This document shows positions 1 to 7,036 of a stretch of 9,828 nt of DNA, in pieces (the stretch's first letter is position 1; each line of letters opens with the position of its first letter). The notes under the pieces were generated by a model, which did no database searches, was not told the origin of the DNA, and saw nothing but the letters and a program-made list of their open reading frames with translations. The position numbers and the translations under genes are program-made. The DNA is from an uncultured Spirochaetia bacterium (GTDB taxonomy: Bacteria > Spirochaetota > UBA4802 > JAGODF01), in assembly GCA_937967705.1 (NCBI GenBank), contig CALCJG010000089.1, forward strand, positions 1 to 9,828, written 5' to 3'.

Positions 1-2
1 GC

Positions 3-311
3 AAAAAGAACGTGTCCGGTTTCAAGGAGGGCAAGTGCGCCACGAAATTCGATACCTGGTATATGTTTGATCTGGGGATTGCCGTACAGAACATCTGCCT
101 GAGGGCTCATGACCTGGGACTAGGTACGGTTATTGTCGGCCTCCTGGACCACGATAAATGCGGCCGCATACTCTCCCTTCCCCCGGAATTCGAAGCAGTG
201 ACGGTCATTCCCGTAGGGAAGCCCGCGGTAACCGCTAAAGAGGGTCCCCCCCGGAAGGAAATGAGCCAGTTTACACACCTGAACCAATTCGGAATCCCAT
301 TCCTTAAATAA
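3..311 (+). CDS. Nitroreductase-family protein, 3' part only
   Basis: This is the C-terminal 102 residues of a flavin-dependent nitroreductase-family oxidoreductase; the 5' end lies outside the window, and the reading frame is open from base 3. The stretch with DLGIAVQNICLRAHDLGLGT, followed by a Leu/Pro-rich segment (LSLPPEF) and a strand ending VIPVGKP, is the typical C-terminal half of this family: the long helix bearing A-x-Q-N, the Gly-rich turn that packs against FMN, and the last core strand. Members reduce nitro compounds, quinones or other electron-poor substrates with NAD(P)H, and some act as dehydrogenases in cofactor metabolism. The real substrate cannot be read from this fragment. 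The next gene starts 27 bases downstream on the same strand with its own Shine-Dalgarno sequence, so the two are probably co-transcribed. Family assignment is firm; specificity is unknown. Confidence 0.87.
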   Translation, partial: KKNVSGFKEGKCATKFDTWYMFDLGIAVQNICLRAHDLGLGTVIVGLLDHDKCGRILSLPPEFEAVTVIPVGKPAVTAKEGPPRKEMSQFTHLNQFGIPFLK

Positions 312-338
312 CATCTTTGACAAGGCAAGGAGAGAACG

Positions 339-1727
339 ATGGCAAACGGCAATCCCAGAGAGCACTGGGGATCTAAAATCGGCTTCATTCTGGCGGCCAC
401 CGGTTCCGCTGTGGGCCTGGGAAACATATGGAGATTTCCATACATAACAGGAGAAAACGGAGGGGCGGCCTTCGTGTTCATATATCTGGTCTGCATACTA
501 CTCCTGGGGCTTCCCATCCTCATAGCGGAAATCGTCATCGGAAGGCATACGGAGAAAGATCCGGTAGGGGCCTTCAAAGCGATGCTGGGCGGTACAAAAT
601 GGGAGTTCGTCGGCTACCTGGGGGTTGCGTCAGGATTTCTTATTCTTGCCTTTTATAGTGTCGTGGGAGGATGGACGCTGGGATATATCGTCAAGTCCCT
701 TACAGGGACAGCTGCATCGATAAAAAACGTGGAATCGGCCAAAACCGTTTTTAATGATTTTATCAGCAGCCCCTGGGAAACCCTTCTTTATCACTTTCTC
801 TTCATAGCGGCCTGTATGTTTATTGTTACCAAAGGCATCAAGGATGGTATCGAAAAATGGAATAAAATTCTCATGCCTTTGTTGTTTGGAATCCTGCTGA
901 TCCTGATCATCCGGGGAATCACAATGGATGGCGGCATGAGGGGACTCTCCTTCTATCTGAATCCCGATTTTTCCAAGATCACGACCAAAACGATCATCCT
1001 CGCCCTCGGGCAATCCTTCTTCAGCCTCAGCCTGGGGATGGGGGCCATGATAACCTACGGCAGTTACCTGAGTCCTAAGGAGAAGATACTCAATTCGTCG
1101 GTTTTCATTCTCCTCTTCGATACTCTCATCGCCCTCTTCGCGGGATTCGCAATCTTCCCCGCCGTATTCGCCATGAACATGTCCCCGGCGGAAGGTCCGG
1201 GACTGGTTTTTCACATCATACCAACGGTCTTTGGAAACATGGCTTACGGAAACGTTTTTCTGATTCTCTTCTTCGTTCTTCTCTTCATTGCCGCCCTGAC
1301 CTCCGGCATGTCGCTCCTGGAGGTGGTGGTCGCCTATATTATCGACGAGAGAGGGTGGAGCCGCAGAAAGGCCGTTTATGTCTTCGGGTCGGTGATATTC
1401 CTGATCGGGATACCCGCCAGTCTCTCCTTTAACGTGATGAAAGGGGTTACCGTATTTCTGGGGAATAACTATTTCGACTTTCTAGAAAAACTGACCACCA
1501 ACTACATGCTGCCCATCGGGGGATTCTTTATTGCCATGGCCCTGGGGTGGAAATACGGACTCGACAAAACTATACACGAACTGGACCCAGATACCCGGAT
1601 TATATCCGTAAAGGAGCTCTGGGCCTTCGCAATCAAGTTTCTGTCACCCTTCTTCCTGCTGGTGGTCTTCATCATGCTGATCAAGGACGATATTCGCTAC
1701 CTGCTGAAGGGAGTTCTTGGTCTCTGA
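339..1727 (+). CDS. Sodium-dependent NSS/SNF-family transporter (probable amino-acid symporter)
   Basis: This 462-residue inner-membrane protein belongs to the neurotransmitter:sodium symporter family (LeuT, MhsT and TnaT relatives), which couples Na+ entry to uptake of amino acids or related amines. The signature of transmembrane helix 1 is clear: SAVGLGNIWRFPY at residues 23-35, with Asn29 and Arg32 at the equivalents of LeuT Asn27 and Arg30, then ENGGAAF at 39-45. Asp261 in helix 7 lies just before AGFAIFPAVFA, in the region that forms the Na+ (and, in animal members, chloride) site; an acidic residue there is common in chloride-independent bacterial members. About 11 hydrophobic helices can be counted, so the protein lacks a twelfth helix, as in MhsT. 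The start is well supported by AAGGAGAG at 327-334. The substrate is not determinable from sequence alone. The last 47 bases overlap the convergent HAD gene. Confidence 0.95.
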   Translation: MANGNPREHWGSKIGFILAATGSAVGLGNIWRFPYITGENGGAAFVFIYLVCILLLGLPILIAEIVIGRHTEKDPVGAFKAMLGGTKWEFVGYLGVASGFLILAFYSVVGGWTLGYIVKSLTGTAASIKNVESAKTVFNDFISSPWETLLYHFLFIAACMFIVTKGIKDGIEKWNKILMPLLFGILLILIIRGITMDGGMRGLSFYLNPDFSKITTKTIILALGQSFFSLSLGMGAMITYGSYLSPKEKILNSSVFILLFDTLIALFAGFAIFPAVFAMNMSPAEGPGLVFHIIPTVFGNMAYGNVFLILFFVLLFIAALTSGMSLLEVVVAYIIDERGWSRRKAVYVFGSVIFLIGIPASLSFNVMKGVTVFLGNNYFDFLEKLTTNYMLPIGGFFIAMALGWKYGLDKTIHELDPDTRIISVKELWAFAIKFLSPFFLLVVFIMLIKDDIRYLLKGVLGL

Positions 1728-2433
1728 GCACAGGGATGATATCTTTCTCAAAAATTTCCAGAACAGCAGCCGTATCCCCCAGATGCTCAAAAAAGTAATC
1801 GGGTTCCTGGGACAGCAGTACGTCCCTGCCCGTCCATCCTGTAGCCACCGCAACGGACACCGCACCCCACGTGCGGGCACATTCCAGATCGTATATGGTA
1901 TCTCCGATGATGTAGATATCCCGAAAATCGCAATTCCATCCATGATCGCTTTTAAGCCTCTCCCGGGCTATACAAGGCATTTCATTTCTGATGGCCGTAT
2001 CATCGGCAAAGACTCCCGTTCTGAAATAACCGTTCAATCCAAAGCGTGAGAGCTTGATACGTGCGCCCTCGGCATAATTGCCCGTTAGCAGTCCCACAAA
2101 GACATCATCACGACCGTTCAGGGCCCTGAGCAAATCCTCCACTCCTGGCAGCAGGACCACATCATATTCCCGGATGAGTCCTTCTAACAGGCTGAAATAC
2201 CTCTCCTTGAAACGGTCCAGCCCGGCTGTGAGAGTATTCTCCGATATTCCTGCAGGGATCAGGGATTCCCGTAGGATGAGACTGTCGGTTCTCCCCTGAA
2301 AGTTGTATTCTTCCATAAGCCCCCGGGTGCCGTACACCTCCTCGGATGCCATCACCATGGCTTTTTTGCCCGCGCCATTGCACCGCAGGATCGTTCCGTC
2401 TATGTCGAAGAGAACCGTTTTGATGAATACCAC
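1681..2433 (-). CDS. HAD-superfamily hydrolase, phosphoglycolate-phosphatase-like
   Basis: This is a cytoplasmic HAD-superfamily phosphatase of about 250 residues. Motif I is VLFDIDGT, with the Asp nucleophile and the Asp general acid two residues on. Motif II is the Thr of GLLTGN. A basic segment (CIARERLK) probably supplies the motif III Arg/Lys, and motif IV is IIGDTIYDLECAR, with the Mg2+-binding Asp residues. The helical stretch between motifs I and II is a C1-type cap, as in phosphoglycolate phosphatase and related enzymes, so a small phosphorylated metabolite is the likely substrate. The start is uncertain. GTG at 2433 places motif I near the N-terminus, as is usual. A TTG at 2454 would add seven residues, but it abuts an AGGAG with no spacing. 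The 3' end overlaps the transporter gene by 47 bases on the opposite strand. A perfect TATAAT on the minus strand (2488-2493) may be its -10 box, but no good -35 box was seen. Confidence 0.88.
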   Translation of the reverse strand: MVFIKTVLFDIDGTILRCNGAGKKAMVMASEEVYGTRGLMEEYNFQGRTDSLILRESLIPAGISENTLTAGLDRFKERYFSLLEGLIREYDVVLLPGVEDLLRALNGRDDVFVGLLTGNYAEGARIKLSRFGLNGYFRTGVFADDTAIRNEMPCIARERLKSDHGWNCDFRDIYIIGDTIYDLECARTWGAVSVAVATGWTGRDVLLSQEPDYFFEHLGDTAAVLEIFEKDIIPVLRDQELPSAGSEYRP

Positions 2434-2580
2434 CCCCCTGCTAAACCTGATCAACTCCTAACATAGCACATAAATTCTTCAATTAAAATTATAAAACCCC
2501 TTATACCACATCATACAGAAGGATTGTGATTGACGATCTGGCGTTACCCTGCCATACTCACGCCCATCAGGAGATAAGAG

Positions 2581-3144
2581 ATGCCGCTTAAGGATATGAT
2601 CCGTCAAAAAGTGCACACCCGAAACATTTCAGTAGCCACCTATTCCATCGACGACGACCAAGTTCTCGTGGAGGGAACGCTGCAGGATGATCGCCTGGTT
2701 GAATACTATCTGATCTCTTCCCGGGACCGGCGTCCTCCGGGAGTCATCCATCAGATGACTCTCCGTATACTGGTAGAGGCCCCGGAGTTTATCATCCGGG
2801 ATATCGAGGTGGACATGCCCGGCATCCCCCGGGAAGAGTGTTCAGAAACAGGATCGATGATGGAGAGCATACGGGGACTTTCTATAGCACCGGGTTTTAC
2901 AAACCGCGTAAAAAAACTTTTAGGGGGTAGTCGGGGATGTGCCCATCTGGTCAATCTCCTGTTGGCCATGGCTCCGGCGGCAGTTCAGGGGTTCTGGACT
3001 CACAAGGCTCAAAAACCTCTCTCCGTGGAGGATTTTAATATGCGGGAGAAGATGAGCCGATTCCTGATCAACACCTGCTGGGTCTGGCGGGAGGATGGTC
3101 CCCTGGTGAAAGATTTGAAAAACAGGCTTGCAGGGAGTGATTGA
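2581..3144 (+). CDS. DUF2889 domain protein
   Basis: This 187-residue soluble protein of unknown function resembles the DUF2889 family. Supporting features, in order: an N-terminal strand pair carrying VLVEGTLQDDRLVEY, the IHQM segment at 56-59 (family members usually show I-H-D/x-M), a central Cys at position 87 after a Met-Pro-rich stretch, and the GSRGCAHLVNLL block at 116-127, where Gly-Cys-x-His-Leu is the most recognisable family signature. Cys120 and His122 might bind a metal or act in catalysis, but no activity is established. No signal peptide or membrane segment is seen. ATG at 2581 is supported by AGGAG at 2569-2573. The gene lies 81 bases upstream of glyS on the same strand. Co-transcription is possible, but a candidate promoter sits in that gap. 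Confidence 0.8.
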   Translation: MPLKDMIRQKVHTRNISVATYSIDDDQVLVEGTLQDDRLVEYYLISSRDRRPPGVIHQMTLRILVEAPEFIIRDIEVDMPGIPREECSETGSMMESIRGLSIAPGFTNRVKKLLGGSRGCAHLVNLLLAMAPAAVQGFWTHKAQKPLSVEDFNMREKMSRFLINTCWVWREDGPLVKDLKNRLAGSD

Positions 3145-3155
3145 CCATTAATACA

Positions 3156-3183
3156 TTGACAAATAAGCCATCATCCCGATGAT
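3156..3183 (+). promoter_or_regulatory. Candidate sigma-70 promoter for glyS
   Basis: A perfect -35 hexamer TTGACA (3156-3161) is followed after 16 bases by GATGAT (3178-3183), which matches the -10 consensus at four of six positions. It lies in the short gap between the DUF2889 gene and glyS, and would give a leader of roughly 35 bases. The -10 box is weak and the call rests on sequence only, so glyS could also be read through from upstream. Confidence 0.33.
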
Positions 3184-3214
3184 TCTTCCGACATGGAAAC
3201 ATCGACATCGGATC

Positions 3215-3219
3215 AGGAG
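3215..3219 (+). promoter_or_regulatory. Ribosome binding site deciding the glyS start
   Basis: AGGAG lies six bases before ATG at 3226. The earlier in-frame ATG at 3193 has no such site and would add eleven polar residues before the conserved N-terminus. The site therefore favours 3226 as the real start. Confidence 0.75.
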
Positions 3220-3225
3220 ACAGAT

Positions 3226-5301
3226 ATGCTAACCGACGCCAACTTTCTTTGCGAGATAGGCACTGAAGAGATACCCGCCGGCTATATTCCACCGGCAGCG
3301 GAAGCCATAAAGAAGACCTTCGTCGAAAAATTTCAGGAGAACCGCATAGCGTTCAGTGCTGTAGATATTTTGGCCACGCCCCGGCGCCTCACTGTTCTGG
3401 CTTCCGGAGTATCTGAGACGCAGAGCGAGGAGGAAGCGGAACTTAAGGGCCCCTCCGCCAAAGCAGCCTACGACGCCCAGGGCAATCCCACAAAGGCGCT
3501 GGAGGGATTTCTTAAAGGGAATCATCTTACGGAAAAGGATGTTTACCGGCAGAACACAGAAAAGGGGGAATATGTTTTCGCCAGAAAAAAACTGGAATCC
3601 GGAAAGACCGAAAGTATACTGCCTGCCATCATTGAGCATGCAGTCTCCACACTACCCTTCCCTAAAAGAATGAAATGGAGCGACAAAAAAATCACCTTCC
3701 CCCGCCCCATCAGGTATTTTCTCACACTTTTTAATGACCGCCCCGTTTCTTTTCAGATAGCGGGGATAGCCTCCGGCAGCATCGCAAGGGGGCATTTCGT
3801 TCAGCACAACCGGATGATATCGATTGACCGCATCGGGAACTATCCATCCCTTCTTGAACAGAACGGGGTCATCGTGGATCATTTACGACGCAGAGAGATC
3901 ATCGACCGGGAACTTCACGCTGCCGCAAATAGAATCGGAGGCATACTCGTAGAGGATGAGGAACTGCTGGATGTCGTCACCTTCCTGGTGGAGTACCCCC
4001 ACATCGTCGTTTGCGATTTTGAAACAAAATATCTGGAGATCCCCGACATTGTCCTCATCACCGAGATGAAAGAGCATCAGAAGTATTTTGCCGTCCGCGA
4101 TAAGGATGGGAATCTTATGCCTCATTTTCTCGTCATCTCCAACAATCCGGCCACGAACCATATTAAGGCAGGCAACGAAAGGGTCATAAGGGCCCGTTTC
4201 GACGACGCCGGTTTTTTCTTCAACGAAGACCGCAGAAAGAGGCTGGCGGACTATGTCGATTCCCTGAAGAATGTTCTCTTCCATAAGGAGTTGGGGAGCA
4301 TCTATGCCAAGGTAGAGCGAATGAACCGCATCGCCGATCATCTCATACGATTGCTGCACCTGGATAAAACAACCGCCGACAAGATCCACCGCGCCATCCT
4401 GCTGTGCAAGGCGGACCTCAACACCGCGTTGGTTTTCGAATTCAGCTCTCTGCAGGGTCAGATCGGGCGGGTATATGCCCGGCTCGATGGCGAAGACGGC
4501 GATGTAGCCGACGCTATTGACGATCACTACCGCCCCCGATCACAGGAGGATTCCCTTCCGCAATCCCTTATCAGCGTCGTTGTCTCCCTGGCAGAGAAGC
4601 TGGACAATCTTTTCGGCTCTTATTCCGTGGGAAACATTCCCAAAGGTTCCCAGGATCCCTACGCCCTGCGCCGTCAGTCCAATGCGGTCGTGGACATGCT
4701 CATCCAGAAGGAGCTCAGCCTCTCCCTCAGGGAACTGCTGGAAGGAGTCGCCGAACATTACAAAAGCGGAAGGGATCTTGTGGAGAAGATTCTCGATTTC
4801 ATCAATGCCCGGGCCAAAACCATCTTTTCCGACAGCGGTTTCCGCTACGACGAGATCGACGCCTGTCTCTCTATCGGGTGTTACGATTATCTGGACCTTT
4901 TCCTCCGTGCCCGGAGCCTCCACGAATTCCGAAAAAATGAAAACTTTTCCCAGATGCTCCTCAGCTTCAAGCGCATGAACAACATCGTCTCGGCCTTTCG
5001 GCAGAAGAACCCCGATTATCGGCTCTCCTTCAGCGAAGGAGGACTACAGGATGAAACCGAGAAGGGACTCTTCCAGTTCTTCAATTCCCGAAAGTCTGAA
5101 ATCGAAGGATTTATTCAAGCCCATAAGTACACAGAGCTTTTCGGCCTGCTCATCAAAGGGAAGTCTCTTATCGATTCCTTTTTCGACAAGGTCATGGTCA
5201 TGGCAGAGGACAAAGCCCTGCGGGACAACCGCCTGGCCTTGTTGGAGGGGATCTTGCAGCCGTTTAAAAATCTTCTGGATTTTTCGAAGATATCGGAATG
5301 A
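3226..5301 (+). CDS. glyS: Glycyl-tRNA synthetase beta subunit
   Basis: This is the beta subunit (691 residues from ATG 3226, close to the usual family length) of the bacterial heterotetrameric glycyl-tRNA synthetase. The beta chain binds tRNA-Gly and works with the alpha chain, which makes glycyl-adenylate. The N-terminus carries the family hallmark CEIGTEEIPAGY. Further landmarks are FPKRMKWSD in the first third, RARFDDAGFFFNEDRRKRL near the middle, KADLNTALVFEFSSLQGQIG with DDHYRP in the HD-like and catalytic-support region, and GNIPKGSQDPYALRRQ before the C-terminal helical domain that contacts the anticodon. The upstream neighbour is a DUF2889 gene rather than glyQ, so the partner subunit must be encoded elsewhere. 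Base composition and codon use look like those of the preceding genes. The downstream gene converges from the other strand 87 bases away, and no convincing intrinsic terminator is visible between them. Confidence 0.97.
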   Translation: MLTDANFLCEIGTEEIPAGYIPPAAEAIKKTFVEKFQENRIAFSAVDILATPRRLTVLASGVSETQSEEEAELKGPSAKAAYDAQGNPTKALEGFLKGNHLTEKDVYRQNTEKGEYVFARKKLESGKTESILPAIIEHAVSTLPFPKRMKWSDKKITFPRPIRYFLTLFNDRPVSFQIAGIASGSIARGHFVQHNRMISIDRIGNYPSLLEQNGVIVDHLRRREIIDRELHAAANRIGGILVEDEELLDVVTFLVEYPHIVVCDFETKYLEIPDIVLITEMKEHQKYFAVRDKDGNLMPHFLVISNNPATNHIKAGNERVIRARFDDAGFFFNEDRRKRLADYVDSLKNVLFHKELGSIYAKVERMNRIADHLIRLLHLDKTTADKIHRAILLCKADLNTALVFEFSSLQGQIGRVYARLDGEDGDVADAIDDHYRPRSQEDSLPQSLISVVVSLAEKLDNLFGSYSVGNIPKGSQDPYALRRQSNAVVDMLIQKELSLSLRELLEGVAEHYKSGRDLVEKILDFINARAKTIFSDSGFRYDEIDACLSIGCYDYLDLFLRARSLHEFRKNENFSQMLLSFKRMNNIVSAFRQKNPDYRLSFSEGGLQDETEKGLFQFFNSRKSEIEGFIQAHKYTELFGLLIKGKSLIDSFFDKVMVMAEDKALRDNRLALLEGILQPFKNLLDFSKISE

Positions 5302-5388
5302 GAATTAAATTATATTTAGTATTAATTTTCACAGTATAAATACTTGCATATAATAAAATCTTAATCGACAAGATCCTTTTTTAGGATA

Positions 5389-6051
5389 TTAATACTTAAT
5401 AATAAAGTTCAGTGCAACATTTCTCGGTCTTGTTTCTATACCTCCACTATTTGATGTCCACCCTGCTGTTGCACCATAACCCCAATGCATTAAAGAATTA
5501 TAATAATCAACAAATTCACCTCCACTATGTCCATTAGGGCTCACAGATGCCCCAAGGTCATGAGCATGGCGTTTATAATCATCACTCTGATTTGAACCAA
5601 AAGTTCTACCTTGATCGACCCCTCGACCATAATCCCAACCTCTTATAAATTCTCCCCTAAGATCCGGAAGGTTGAAGTTGGGACTGCCGTCGCCCCCCCA
5701 GGAGGTGCCGATGGCGGCGAAAAGATCGGGATAATCCGCACTGTTCACGGAATGGCCGTCACAGAACAGCCAGCCCTCGGGGGCGGTTGTCCCACCAAAA
5801 GCAATGATGCTCCCCGGCGGATCATGGGTGTTGATCTTCCGAAACAGCAGATCAAAGTTCGCATTGATCTCAGCAGCATGGATGACCTCCCCCGGCTGAA
5901 AAGTATAGGGCTTATGAAGAGTGCCATAGAGCAGCAGAGTTGAGAGTACGATTAGGACGGTAAGAGATAAAACCAGCCAGCGCCTTTGCGATAATGTTTT
6001 AAGTTTTTTTAATAATCGATCATCAATATTTATGTGAAAGTGTATTTGCAT
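5389..6051 (-). CDS. Membrane-anchored phage-tail-collar-domain protein, copy 1
   Basis: This 220-residue protein has five parts. Residues 1-24 are a basic cytoplasmic tip starting MQIHFHINIDDR. Residues 25-43 form one membrane segment. A linker with FQPGEVIHAAEINANFDLLF at 51-70 follows; the G-x-V-x-x-A-x-x-x-N-x-N-F pattern is common ahead of trimeric stalks in bacterial surface proteins. Residues 80-140 form a phage tail collar domain (GSIIAFGG, APEGWLFCDG, NFNLPDLRGEFIRG). The tail-fibre-like tip has GSNQSDDYKRHAHD (HxH at 162-164) and ends GGIETRPRNVALNFIIKY. In T4 gp12 an HxH pair from each chain of a trimer binds zinc, so a metal-holding trimer is a reasonable inference. The protein should sit in the inner membrane with its head in the periplasm. 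Its Shine-Dalgarno is weak (AGAG). The tip-coding DNA is AT-rich (37% GC in bases 5401-5460), while the collar part is GC-rich (60% in 5701-5760). Function is unknown. Confidence 0.85.
   Translation of the reverse strand: MQIHFHINIDDRLLKKLKTLSQRRWLVLSLTVLIVLSTLLLYGTLHKPYTFQPGEVIHAAEINANFDLLFRKINTHDPPGSIIAFGGTTAPEGWLFCDGHSVNSADYPDLFAAIGTSWGGDGSPNFNLPDLRGEFIRGWDYGRGVDQGRTFGSNQSDDYKRHAHDLGASVSPNGHSGGEFVDYYNSLMHWGYGATAGWTSNSGGIETRPRNVALNFIIKY
5661..5786. repeat. Duplicated collar-coding segment, copy A
   Basis: These 126 bases align without gaps to 6542-6667, with 14 mismatches counted by eye (about 89% identity). They encode the collar domain core of the first paralogue. The identity falls sharply on the side encoding the C-terminal tip. 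This marks a gene duplication or gene conversion restricted to the collar part. Confidence 0.85.
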
Positions 6052-6126
6052 CTGTCATCTCTAAACGGTTATTTAGTAATATTTTAGTGATGGGTAATCA
6101 ATCCTTTTACCAAGTCATTTATGCCG

Positions 6127-6158
6127 AATACGAAGGGAGAACCGCCCCCCTTCGTATT
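6127..6158. repeat. Perfect 11-base inverted repeat (hairpin) between the two collar genes
   Basis: The arms AATACGAAGGG (6127-6137) and CCCTTCGTATT (6148-6158) are perfectly complementary around a 10-base loop. The repeat lies 51 bases past the stop of the upstream minus-strand gene and 76 bases before the start of the downstream one. No T-run follows on either strand, so a classical intrinsic terminator is not shown. A transcript-processing or stabilising hairpin, or a factor-assisted stop, fits as well. Confidence 0.6.
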
Positions 6159-6209
6159 AATGATTCTATTCAAATACAAAAAGATTATTTTCCCAAATCA
6201 GAACATAAA

Positions 6210-6932
6210 TCAAATTTTTATTATAAAGTTAATAGCTGTGTTCTTTGGACGTGTTTCCATCCCTCCTTGAGTACTAGTGTTCAATGCGGCATCCTGCCAG
6301 CCAGGAGACCACTCTCCGTCAATATCAGAATGCCATACAGCTGTCAAACCACCAGTACTACCGTATCTACCATAAGTTCCTGCAGATCCTGCTCCTTGAT
6401 AATGATAATGAGATTTAAACTCATCCTCCTGCAAGCTACCCACCACGGCTCCCACGACGGTACCGTTTTTATCCTTTCTCTGCGCGGCATCGGGATCCAC
6501 GGTTCCCGTTACATCAAGTCCTCTCAGGAAGCGACCCCGCAGGTCCGGGAGATTGAAGCTGGGACTGCCATCGCCGCCCCAGGAGGTGCCGATGGCGGCA
6601 AAGAGAGCAGGATAATCCGCACTGCTCACGGAACTGCCGTCACAGAGCAGCCAGCCCTCGGGGGCGGCTGACCCGGCAAAGGCCGCAACCGTCCCGGCGG
6701 GGGCCGCCTTGTTAACCGCCGCAAAGAGGGCGTCGAAGTTGGCATTCACCTCCTCTGCCTTGATGACATCCCCCGCTTTAAAGGTAAACTCTTTGGTAAC
6801 ACCGCCGTAGATAAGAGCGGAAGAGGCCAGAAACAGCACCGCCATCATACCGATGAATCGTTTTTTGGAGATATTCCTCTTAATGAAACTGATAATTCTG
6901 TCATCTATATGGATATTGAACTGAATATTCAT
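6210..6932 (-). CDS. Membrane-anchored phage-tail-collar-domain protein, copy 2
   Basis: This 240-residue paralogue has the same order of parts as the gene downstream of it: a cytoplasmic tip MNIQFNIHIDDR, a membrane segment at about 26-44, a linker with FKAGDVIKAEEVNANFDALF, and a collar domain at 80-139 (GTVAAFAG, APEGWLLCDG, FNLPDLRGRFLRG). The tip segment contains GSLQEDEFKSHYHYQG (HxH at 175-177), and the end is GGMETRPKNTAINFIIKI. The first 80 residues and the collar are close to copy 1. The region between the HxH motif and GGMETRP is different and longer, rich in Gly, Ser and Trp. AGGAG (6940-6944) gives a sound start. A small lipoprotein gene lies 104 bases upstream on the same strand. 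The HxH/collar arrangement is known from receptor-binding tips of phage tail fibres. With no other phage genes nearby, the protein is probably a cellular envelope protein; its partner is unknown. Confidence 0.87.
   Translation of the reverse strand: MNIQFNIHIDDRIISFIKRNISKKRFIGMMAVLFLASSALIYGGVTKEFTFKAGDVIKAEEVNANFDALFAAVNKAAPAGTVAAFAGSAAPEGWLLCDGSSVSSADYPALFAAIGTSWGGDGSPSFNLPDLRGRFLRGLDVTGTVDPDAAQRKDKNGTVVGAVVGSLQEDEFKSHYHYQGAGSAGTYGRYGSTGGLTAVWHSDIDGEWSPGWQDAALNTSTQGGMETRPKNTAINFIIKI
6542..6667. repeat. Duplicated collar-coding segment, copy B
   Basis: This is the partner of the segment at 5661-5786, in the same orientation and without gaps. Here the GC-rich character is even stronger on the side encoding the linker (77% GC in bases 6661-6720), while the tip-coding side falls to about 38% (6361-6420). 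Confidence 0.85.
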
Positions 6933-6959
6933 TGCTTTCTCCTATTCGATTGTTTTCAT

Positions 6960-6979
6960 TTTCCATTCATAAATGGAAA
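6960..6979. promoter_or_regulatory. Palindromic hairpin upstream of collar copy 2
   Basis: The perfect 8-base arms TTTCCATT (6960-6967) and AATGGAAA (6972-6979) surround a 4-base loop. The palindrome lies 28 bases before the ATG of the minus-strand gene, in an AT-rich leader. It may be an operator or a 5' leader hairpin. No T-run follows, so a terminator is unlikely. Confidence 0.4.
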
Positions 6980-7036
6980 TTTACTGCTCATAAGTCTTCT
7001 TTCTGATGCCAATTTTTGCAACACATTTTTGGCCTC

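Noticed and set aside
630..1214. Minus-strand frame of 194 codons inside the transporter gene
   Set aside because: It is highly charged with no recognisable domain, and lies wholly opposite the conserved NSS transporter frame.
3193..3225. Earlier ATG for glyS
   Set aside because: It has no Shine-Dalgarno; the extra eleven residues are not part of the conserved N-terminus, and ATG 3226 has a well-placed AGGAG.
5302..5388. Intrinsic terminator between glyS and collar copy 1
   Set aside because: Only a 5-base stem (ATCCT/AGGAT around T5) and a 6-base stem (AGTATT/AATACT) were found; both are AT-rich and neither has a proper T-run.
6087..6671. Plus-strand frame of 194 codons opposite collar copy 2
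   Set aside because: It is antisense to a gene with clear domain motifs, has low-complexity Ser/Thr composition and matches no domain pattern; it is a shadow frame.
5389..6932. Prophage or diversity-generating retroelement
   Set aside because: Only collar-domain genes are present, with a membrane anchor. There is no reverse transcriptase, no template/variable repeat pair with adenine-biased changes, and no integrase or structural genes in the window.
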